Shown piece by piece: positions 57,756-64,000 of a DNA stretch of 64,000 nt (within the stretch, counting starts at the first letter, position 1; every line of letters begins with the position of its first letter). The stretch spans positions 186,001-250,000 of the forward strand of contig SZZY01000006.1 in NCBI GenBank assembly GCA_009830035.1. The letters run 5' to 3'. The DNA is from Pantoea sp. Eser. GTDB taxonomy: Bacteria > Pseudomonadota > Gammaproteobacteria > Enterobacterales > Enterobacteriaceae. Position numbers and translations under genes: made by a program. Under the pieces are notes generated by a model that did no database searches, had not been told where the DNA came from, and saw only the letters and a program-made list of their open reading frames with translations.

Positions 57756-58583
57756 ATGGCAGACCAACCGATTATCAAACTGCACGATGGCAACATGATG
57801 CCGCAACTGGGACTGGGCGTGTGGCAGGCCAGTATCGACGAAGCGCGTCAGGCGGTGCTGAAAGCCTTGCAGGTCGGCTATCGCTCGATTGATACCGCTG
57901 CCGCTTACAAGAATGAGGAAGCGATTGGTCAGGCGCTGCAGGAAACCGAGGTGCCGCGCGGCGAGATTTTCGTCACAACCAAGCTGTGGAATTACGATCA
58001 GCAGAACGTTCAGCAGGCGATGGAAACCAGCCTGCAGAAACTGCAGCTGGAGCAGGTTGACCTCTATCTGATGCACTGGCCATGCCCGGAAAAGGATCAC
58101 TACGTCGATGCCTGGAAGAAGATGATTGAGCTGCAGCAGCAGGGGCTGACCAAAAGTATCGGCGTCTGTAACTTCCATGAATCCCACCTTAAGCGCGTGC
58201 TGGATGAGACCGGCGTGACGCCGGTGGTCAACCAGATTGAGCTGCACCCGATGCTACAGCAGCGCACCCTGCACGCCTGGAATGCGATGCACCAGATTCA
58301 GACCGAATCATGGAGTCCGCTGGCGCAGGGTGGTAAAGGCGTGTTTGATCAGGAAGTGATTAAATCGCTGGCTAAGAAATACGGCAAAACCCCGGCGCAG
58401 ATTGTCATCCGCTGGCATCTGGATAGCGGGCTGGTGGTGATTCCGAAATCGGTGACACCGGCGCGTATCGAAGAAAACTTCAAGGTATTCGACTTCCGTC
58501 TGGATAAGCATGAAGTCAGCGACATCACTAAGCTGGATAGCGGCAACCGTCTGGGACCCGATCCGGAAACCTTTAACGGCTAA
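57756..58583 (+). CDS. dkgA: 2,5-diketo-D-gluconate reductase A / methylglyoxal aldo-keto reductase
   Basis: 275 residues of the aldo-keto reductase family. Catalytic tetrad Asp46, Tyr51, Lys76 and His107 in the usual motifs (SIDTAAAYKNEEAIG, TTKLWN, LMHWP). NADPH-binding end IPKSVTPARIEENFKVFDF. Reduces 2,5-diketogluconate and methylglyoxal. RBS AAAGGAG 7 bp before the ATG. Divergent from yqhC. Intact. Confidence 0.95.
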   Translation: MADQPIIKLHDGNMMPQLGLGVWQASIDEARQAVLKALQVGYRSIDTAAAYKNEEAIGQALQETEVPRGEIFVTTKLWNYDQQNVQQAMETSLQKLQLEQVDLYLMHWPCPEKDHYVDAWKKMIELQQQGLTKSIGVCNFHESHLKRVLDETGVTPVVNQIELHPMLQQRTLHAWNAMHQIQTESWSPLAQGGKGVFDQEVIKSLAKKYGKTPAQIVIRWHLDSGLVVIPKSVTPARIEENFKVFDFRLDKHEVSDITKLDSGNRLGPDPETFNG

Positions 58584-58640
58584 GCGGTGATAACCGTTTG
58601 CGGCACTGTGTGACGCGGGTCATTGCTGTTGCCGCGCTGA

Positions 58641-58669
58641 AAAAAAGGGCAACGCAACGTTGCCCTTTT
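58641..58669. terminator. Bidirectional terminator between dkgA and ftsP
   Basis: GGGCAACG (58647-58654), loop CAA, CGTTGCCC (58658-58665), with an A run on the left and TTTT on the right. Serves both convergent genes. Confidence 0.9.
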
Positions 58670-58685
58670 CGTTACGCCGCACGGC

Positions 58686-60116
58686 TTACAGCGTCGGCTG
58701 CACCACCAGCTGACCGGCAGTACCACGGTCGGCCAGTTCCAGCGTTTGGCTGTAATAGACAAACGGGAAGTGGTCTGACGAACTCTGCGGGAAGCCGACC
58801 ATCAGTTCCACATCACCGTCCACCCGCACCGTATCTTTCCAGCCGCGATCTTCGCCCATCGGCTGCGCGCCATTGACGCTCTTAATCAGGAACATCACGC
58901 CCTGAATATGCAGAGCCTGAGGCCGATCGGCATGCACGATCCAGCGCTCAAAGGTGCCCTGCTGCGCGGTGGTATCAATACGGTTCATATCCCAGATCGC
59001 CCCGTTGATGCCCGGCATGCTGTCACCGATGCGGAATTCACGCGTGCGCACCGCCACTCCATCCAGAATCTGATCGGCCAGCAGTCTCATCGGCAGATTA
59101 TCGGTGACCAGCGGCAGCAGGCCGGTGGGCCGTAACGTCAGAATCAGGGTTGAGGTGAGGATAGAGGAAGGCTCAAAGAAGCCACGCAGCCGATCCATAA
59201 TGCCCGCCGCAGTTCCGGCGGTAATAGACACTTCATCACCCTGCGACATATCAATCAGTACTTCGCGGCGTTCGCCCGGTGCCAGCGACAGACGCTGCAC
59301 CGCAACCGGCGCGGGCAGATAGCCCTGATCGCTGGCAATCACCATAAACGGCCGGTTATCGCTCAGAACCATCTCATAGCGCCGCGCATTCGAGGCGTTC
59401 AGCAGCCGCAGACGCACCCAGCCACGCGAGACCTCCACAAACGGGTTACGCACGCCATTAACCAGCAGCGTGTCGCCGAGGAAGCCGCCATCCTGTGGTG
59501 GATCGTAAACCGGCGTAGCGAAGTTATCGAGCCGCTTGTCCTGAATTATGATCGGAAAGTCGTCGACGCCATAATGTTTCGGCAGCGGCAACTGCTTGCT
59601 GACTTCATCTTCAATCAGCCACATGCCCGCCAGCCCGTTGTAGATATGCGGCGCCATGCGGTTTGGCGTGTTGGCGTGGTACCAGCAGGTCGAGGCCGCC
59701 TGACGAATCGGCAGGACCGGTGCCCAGTCGACGCCGGCTGACATCATGCGCTGCGCGCCGCCCATCAGCGCGCCCGGTAACTGCAGGCCGCTGACGGTCA
59801 TTGAAACCGGCTCATTGAGGCGATTGCTGTAGATCAGCTTCACATCGTCGCCGCTGTAAACACGTACCGTCGGACCGAGATAGAGGCCATTGATGCCCCA
59901 CACCGGCACTTTGTTGTTGTCGCCATTGAATGACCAGTGGCTGCGCTGCATGGTCAAAAACAGCGGCTGGCCTCGACGGGATTCCAGCAACGGCGGAATC
60001 GGAAGTGGCGTATCACCATTGGCTGAGGACGCGGCACGTGCCGCATGAGGCATAACACCGGCGCTAAGCGCCACTCCAGCAGAAAGCTGGATGAACTGAC
60101 GTCTGCTGAAAGACAT
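58686..60116 (-). CDS. ftsP: Cell division protein FtsP (SufI), Tat-exported
   Basis: 476 residues. Multicopper-oxidase-like fold without copper ligands; a periplasmic divisome-stabilising protein under stress. Twin-arginine signal SRRQFIQLSAGVALSAG (Arg5-Arg6) cut after AARA. Three cupredoxin domains follow; WYHANTPNRMAPHIYNGLAG is seen but the C-terminal HCH copper motif of true oxidases is missing, as in SufI. Length 470 in E. coli. Upstream is plsC in the same direction, as in E. coli. Intact. Confidence 0.95.
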   Translation of the reverse strand: MSFSRRQFIQLSAGVALSAGVMPHAARAASSANGDTPLPIPPLLESRRGQPLFLTMQRSHWSFNGDNNKVPVWGINGLYLGPTVRVYSGDDVKLIYSNRLNEPVSMTVSGLQLPGALMGGAQRMMSAGVDWAPVLPIRQAASTCWYHANTPNRMAPHIYNGLAGMWLIEDEVSKQLPLPKHYGVDDFPIIIQDKRLDNFATPVYDPPQDGGFLGDTLLVNGVRNPFVEVSRGWVRLRLLNASNARRYEMVLSDNRPFMVIASDQGYLPAPVAVQRLSLAPGERREVLIDMSQGDEVSITAGTAAGIMDRLRGFFEPSSILTSTLILTLRPTGLLPLVTDNLPMRLLADQILDGVAVRTREFRIGDSMPGINGAIWDMNRIDTTAQQGTFERWIVHADRPQALHIQGVMFLIKSVNGAQPMGEDRGWKDTVRVDGDVELMVGFPQSSSDHFPFVYYSQTLELADRGTAGQLVVQPTL

Positions 60117-60260
60117 AAAGCTTCTGACCTTTTACGCATGGCGCTGAGCGCCAGCACTGTTTTTATTGCTGTTATGTGTGTGCTGCGTTCACGGCGAGCG
60201 GTTAATCACCGCGTCGCCATGCGGCATCCCTGCAGGATAGTTCGGCGAAGCAATCGCCGG

Positions 60261-60998
60261 TCAGATTTTACCGTTTTTTTCGCGTTCTTGGACTTCGGCG
60301 TTGAGCTCTTCCAGCTTCGCCGCCATCAATCCACGGCAATGGGTTGCCAGCTTACGCACGGAGGAAGACTCGAATTGTTTAACGTCAACCGGCGGCAGCA
60401 TCTCAACGATCACCAGCCCATTTTTCCAGCGGTTCAGTTTGATCTTATCGTGGGTATTGGACACCACAATCGGGATGATCGGAACACCAGCCGCTAGTGC
60501 GGCGTGGAACGCACCGGTTTTAAACGGCAGTAAACCACGTCCGCGACTGCGGGTACCTTCCGGGAACATCCAGAACGAGATGCGCTTACGGTTAAACTGA
60601 TCGACCAGCTGGCCGATGGTACCGTGCGCTTTCGCCCGGTTATCCCGGTCAATCAGCAGGTTGCCGGTCAGCCAGTAGAGCAGACCGAAAAACGGCACCC
60701 ATAACAGACTCTTTTTGCCGACCGTCACCGTGGTTGGCTGCACGATTTTGGCGGCGGTAATCATGTCGCAGTTGTTCTGGTGGTTAGCGATGTAGATCGC
60801 ATTACCATAATTGTCGGCACCTTCCGGTCGACGCAGTTCTACTTTGAGGCCAAATACCGTCGACAATTTACCGAAAAGGCGGCCGAAAGTAGCGACGTGG
60901 CGCGGATTGCGCGGTGAAAAAAGACACCAGATACAGCCAAACACAGAAACGAGTATCGAATAAATTACCACGATAATGGTACGCAGTATCAGTAACAT
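60261..60998 (-). CDS. plsC: 1-acyl-sn-glycerol-3-phosphate acyltransferase
   Basis: 245 residues. Makes phosphatidic acid from lysophosphatidic acid at the inner membrane. Acyltransferase motifs: NHQNNCD (His73-Asp78, NHx4D), the FPEGTRS block at 145-150 and VPIIPIVVSNT. An N-terminal hydrophobic helix (LILRTIIVVIYSILVSVFGC) anchors it. Same size as E. coli PlsC (245). Essential in E. coli, and intact here. Confidence 0.96.
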   Translation of the reverse strand: MLLILRTIIVVIYSILVSVFGCIWCLFSPRNPRHVATFGRLFGKLSTVFGLKVELRRPEGADNYGNAIYIANHQNNCDMITAAKIVQPTTVTVGKKSLLWVPFFGLLYWLTGNLLIDRDNRAKAHGTIGQLVDQFNRKRISFWMFPEGTRSRGRGLLPFKTGAFHAALAAGVPIIPIVVSNTHDKIKLNRWKNGLVIVEMLPPVDVKQFESSSVRKLATHCRGLMAAKLEELNAEVQEREKNGKI

Positions 60999-61043
60999 AG
61001 TTCCCTCATTAAGCCACGGCTGACCCAGCGCCAGCCGGGTAGT

Positions 61044-63317
61044 TTACGCGTCGCTGTCCGGGCTGGCCGGACGCGCAGGGGCATCCAGTTCAACACGATC
61101 AATTTTTTGCAGGCCGCGCGGCAGCAGCGTGCCGCGGCGTCCACGGTCGGCGCGGAATTTTTTCAGTTCTTCACTGCGCAGCAGCATCTTACGCTTGCCG
61201 ACGTGCAGGGTGATGATTCTGCCCGGCGGCAGAATCATCACCCACGCCAGTTTATCCTGACCTGCGGCAGCTTCAGCGGCGGGGATCGAGATAATCTTGT
61301 TGCCCTTGCCCTTCGACATTTGCGGCAGTTCACCCACCGGGAACATCAGCATCCGTCCCGCCTGGGTGATCGCCAGCAGCATGTCATCTTCATGATGCAC
61401 CGCTATTGGCGTCATCACCCGGGCGTTTTCCGGCAGCGTCAGCAGCGCTTTACCGGCGCGGTTACGCGAGACCAGATCGGCAAAGGTGCAGATAAAGCCA
61501 TAGCCTGCATCAGACGCCATCAGTAATCGCTGCTCATCCGGCTCCATCAGCACCTGCTCAACCACCGCACCCGGCGGTGGCGTCAGCTTACCGGTCAGCG
61601 GCTCGCCCTGCCCGCGTGCCGACGGCAGCGAGGTCGGATCCAGCGTGTAGCTGCGGCCAGTGGAGTCGATAAAGGCCACCGGCTGGTTGCTCTTACCGCG
61701 TGCGGCCGCCAGATAACTGTCGCCCGCTTTGTAACTCAGCCCGGCAGGATCGATATCGTGCCCTTTGGCGCTGCGCACCCAGCCCATCTGCGACAGCACA
61801 ATGGTCACCGGTTCGGAAGGGATCAGCTCGGTTTCGCTCAGCGCTTTGGCTTCTTCGCGTTCGCGCAGCGGTGAACGACGCTCGTCGCCATAGCTGACGC
61901 TGTCAGCCTGTAACTCTTTCTTCAGTAAGGTATTCATCTTGCGTTCAGAGGCCAGCGTCGCCTGCAGCTGATCGCGTTCTTTCTCCAGCTCCGCCTGCTC
62001 AGCGCGGATCTTCACCTCTTCCAGCTTCGCTAGGTGGCGTAACTTCAGTTCGAGGATCGATTCGGCCTGGGTTTCACTCAGTTCAAAGCGTGACATCAGC
62101 ACCGGCTTCGGCTCATCTTCAGTACGGATGATGTGGATCACTTCATCGATATTGAGGAAGGCCACCAGCAAACCGTCGAGGATATGCAGACGACGCAGCA
62201 CACGGTCGAGCCGGTGATTAAGGCGACGTTTTACCGTATCACGGCGGAACACCAGCCATTCCGACAGGATTTCGTGCAGGTTTTTAACCGCCGGACGGTT
62301 GTCCAGGCCAATCATGTTGAGGTTAACCCGGTAGCTCTTTTCCAGGTCGGTGGTGGCGAACAGGTGGTTCATCAACTGATCCAAATCGACCCGGTTAGAG
62401 CGCAGCACGATCACCAGACGGGTCGGATTCTCATGATCCGATTCGTCACGCAGGTCCTCGACCATCGGCAGCTTTTTATTGCGCATCTGGTTGGCGATCT
62501 GTTCCAGTACCCGCGCACCTGACACCTGATGCGGCAGCGCGGTGATCACCACCTCGCCCTCTTCCTTCTTCCATACCGCGCGCTGGCGAATAGAGCCGCG
62601 CCCGTTCTGATAGATTTTGCGGATCTCGTCGCGCAGGGTAATGATCTCCGCCTCAGTCGGATAATCCGGGCCTTGCACGATATCCAGCAGCGCATCCAGC
62701 GTGGTTTTAGGATGGTCGATCAGGGTGATCGCCGCCTGCGCCACTTCACGCAGGTTATGCGGTGGAATATCGGTCGCCATACCGACCGCGATACCGGTGG
62801 TGCCGTTCAGCAGAATGTTCGGCAACCGCGCCGGCAGCATCTTCGGCTCCTGCAGGGTGCCATCAAAGTTCGGCTGATAATCGACCGTTCCCTGACCCAG
62901 CTCACCTAGCAGCAGTTCCGCATATTTTGACAGGCGTGATTCGGTGTAACGCATCGCGGCGAAGGACTTAGGATCGTCCGGTGCACCCCAGTTACCCTGT
63001 CCATCCACCAGCGGATAGCGATAAGAGAACGGCTGCGCCATTAATACCATCGCTTCATAGCAGGCACTGTCGCCGTGCGGATGGTATTTACCCAGCACGT
63101 CACCCACGGTACGCGCCGATTTTTTAAATTTGGCGCTGGCGGTGAGACCCAGTTCGGACATCGCGTAGACAATGCGTCGCTGTACCGGCTTTAGCCCGTC
63201 ACCAATGTAGGGCAACGCGCGGTCCATGATGACGTACATCGAATAGTTTAAGTACGCATTCTCGGTAAATGTGTGCAGGGCAAGACGCTCTGCACCATCC
63301 TGCATCAGTTCACTCAT
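61044..63317 (-). CDS. parC: DNA topoisomerase IV subunit A
   Basis: 757 residues from ATG 63317 ([20 protein letters not shown]); 14 codons upstream of it lack homology. Breakage-reunion domain with catalytic Tyr124 ([12 protein letters not shown]) and the quinolone-determining [11 protein letters not shown], where Ser84 and Glu88 (E. coli Ser80, Glu84) are wild type, so no target-based quinolone resistance is seen there. C-terminal beta-pinwheel repeats carry the [10 protein letters not shown] and GRRGTL-type boxes. A little longer than E. coli ParC (752). Essential and intact. plsC follows 45 bp downstream, as in E. coli. Confidence 0.97.
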   Translation of the reverse strand: MSELMQDGAERLALHTFTENAYLNYSMYVIMDRALPYIGDGLKPVQRRIVYAMSELGLTASAKFKKSARTVGDVLGKYHPHGDSACYEAMVLMAQPFSYRYPLVDGQGNWGAPDDPKSFAAMRYTESRLSKYAELLLGELGQGTVDYQPNFDGTLQEPKMLPARLPNILLNGTTGIAVGMATDIPPHNLREVAQAAITLIDHPKTTLDALLDIVQGPDYPTEAEIITLRDEIRKIYQNGRGSIRQRAVWKKEEGEVVITALPHQVSGARVLEQIANQMRNKKLPMVEDLRDESDHENPTRLVIVLRSNRVDLDQLMNHLFATTDLEKSYRVNLNMIGLDNRPAVKNLHEILSEWLVFRRDTVKRRLNHRLDRVLRRLHILDGLLVAFLNIDEVIHIIRTEDEPKPVLMSRFELSETQAESILELKLRHLAKLEEVKIRAEQAELEKERDQLQATLASERKMNTLLKKELQADSVSYGDERRSPLREREEAKALSETELIPSEPVTIVLSQMGWVRSAKGHDIDPAGLSYKAGDSYLAAARGKSNQPVAFIDSTGRSYTLDPTSLPSARGQGEPLTGKLTPPPGAVVEQVLMEPDEQRLLMASDAGYGFICTFADLVSRNRAGKALLTLPENARVMTPIAVHHEDDMLLAITQAGRMLMFPVGELPQMSKGKGNKIISIPAAEAAAGQDKLAWVMILPPGRIITLHVGKRKMLLRSEELKKFRADRGRRGTLLPRGLQKIDRVELDAPARPASPDSDA

Positions 63318-63476
63318 TAATTTCTCATCCTCACATCGTGGCCCGCAACGGCGGGACACCCGGCGGTGGTTTGGCGACGATAGTACCTTATTCGCCGGTG
63401 TTAGTCACAGGGGAAGCGCGCGGTGACAGGCGCTCAGCTGAGCGGGAATCAGACAGATTGCATTACGGCTGTGCAC

Positions 63477-64000
63477 CTATCCACTGTCCCAGCTGATGTC
63501 ATCGTGCGGGATCATGTAAGCTTTTTCACCATATTGCAGCGGCTGGTCAGCATTAATCGCACACAGCGCTGGAAAGCGCTGCTGCTGATAGCACGCCTCA
63601 GAGGCATCGGTGATCATCACATCAGCGTGGTTATCGACCAGCTGCTGGAAGATGGTAACGTTATAGTGGAACAGGGTCAGCGAGGCCTGCGGCAGATGGC
63701 TGTGAACAAAGGCCTCGTTGGTGCCGCCCGCCGGCTCCACCAGACGGACCTCCGGGCGATTGAACTGCTCCAGCGTCTGATAGCGATCCTTATCGGCACA
63801 GCGCACCAGCGGGATTTTGCCGTCTACGCCGAGCGGCTGAGCGAACCAGGCGGTCTGTTGCCGCTTCAGTGTGACGGATACGCCACCGAGCGCGATATCA
63901 CACTGCTTCGCCAGAAAATCGGGCATCAGGGTTTTCCAGCTGGTGGCTACCGATTCTACTTTCGCGCCCAGTGAGGCGGCAAGCGCCTTCGCCATGCTGA
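63477..64000 (-). CDS. Periplasmic solute-binding / cyclohexadienyl dehydratase-like protein, partial
   Basis: The gene runs in from beyond the right edge; the Met at 63995 is internal (DMAKALAASLG in relatives). Type 3 solute-binding fold: TSWKTLMPDFLAKQCDIALG-GVSVT, LVEPAGGTNEAFVHSHLP and ITDASEACYQQQRFPALC-AI match the PheC (arogenate/cyclohexadienyl dehydratase) and related binding proteins. The C-terminus stops early: DDISWDSG and TAG, whereas relatives continue for 15-20 residues (helix with WL). A small deletion or shift near 63490 is likely. The signal peptide is outside the window. Confidence 0.7.
   Translation of the reverse strand, partial: SMAKALAASLGAKVESVATSWKTLMPDFLAKQCDIALGGVSVTLKRQQTAWFAQPLGVDGKIPLVRCADKDRYQTLEQFNRPEVRLVEPAGGTNEAFVHSHLPQASLTLFHYNVTIFQQLVDNHADVMITDASEACYQQQRFPALCAINADQPLQYGEKAYMIPHDDISWDSG

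Noticed and set aside
63100..63120. Quinolone-resistance change in parC
   Set aside because: The residues matching E. coli Ser80 and Glu84 are wild type.

Overview
The window looks like chromosomal DNA of a gamma-proteobacterium of the order Enterobacterales, most like Erwiniaceae (Pantoea/Erwinia/Mixta group). The inference rests on the gene content and order (deoCABD, yjjV-yjjU-ytjA-osmY-prfC, exbBD next to metC-yghB-yqhC-dkgA, ftsP-plsC-parC, yciGFE, treF) and on proteins I recognise as close to E. coli homologues. No species call is possible from sequence alone.

Layout. 1-2.2 kb: a partial unknown gene, a broken acuI/yhdH and an intact CinA/PncC-type amidohydrolase. 2.2-9.3 kb: a complete but thoroughly broken heme uptake operon (hemR-hmuS-hmuT-hmuU-hmuV, minus strand) behind a Fur-box-like palindrome; hmuT is split by a 1.6-kb Mu-like element (repressor, ner, start of transposase A) flanked by a 5-bp direct repeat. 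9.5-12.2 kb: a SelT/SelW-like CxxC protein, yqjI-yqjH, and an NmrA-type oxidoreductase remnant. 12.5-16.6 kb: stress genes treF and yciG-yciF-yciE, then an AT-rich stretch carrying an unexplained repeat family. 16.6-21.4 kb: a PAS-GGDEF protein, tRNA-Phe, a PAS-PAS chemoreceptor and a second PBP2-like transpeptidase. 21.4-25.7 kb: deoCABD with DeoR/CRP-like sites. 25.7-30.5 kb: yjjV, yjjU, ytjA, osmY, prfC. 30.8-33.9 kb: M20 amidohydrolase, yjiG-yjiH, ferritin. 33.9-38.9 kb: GH31 glycosidase, MFS transporter and a divergent LacI-type regulator. 38.9-44.1 kb: PAS-GGDEF-EAL protein, MBL hydrolase, ABC permease and a binding protein fused to the start of an MHYT-domain gene. 44.7-48.9 kb: a spore-coat-U chaperone-usher fimbrial cluster. 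48.9-54.4 kb: citrate-type MFS transporter, exbBD, and a TRAP transporter. 54.5-64 kb: metC, yghB, yqhC, dkgA, ftsP, plsC, parC and a partial periplasmic binding protein.

The dominant signal is decay. About half of the genes carry frameshifts, in-frame stops (mostly TAG, often at expected Trp codons) or internal deletions of tens to hundreds of codons. The damage is uneven: prfC, parC, plsC, ftsP, metC, dkgA, deoB, osmY, yjjUV, yciEFG and ftnA read through cleanly, while heme uptake, ExbBD, fimbriae, c-di-GMP signalling, chemotaxis, sugar and TRAP transport are broken. That distribution suggests recent relaxed selection, as in a host-restricted lineage, although a low-quality assembly could explain part of the single-base indels. 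Heme import and the TonB-energising ExbBD are both broken while ferritin is intact, so TonB-dependent heme uptake should not work as the sequence stands.

I did not find a clearly new defence or metabolic system. The best candidates for novelty are the compact Mu-like element in hmuT, the TAAGCGAAGCGTGA repeat cluster at 16.2-16.5 kb, the in-frame MHYT/binding-protein chimera, and the recurrent internal deletions.
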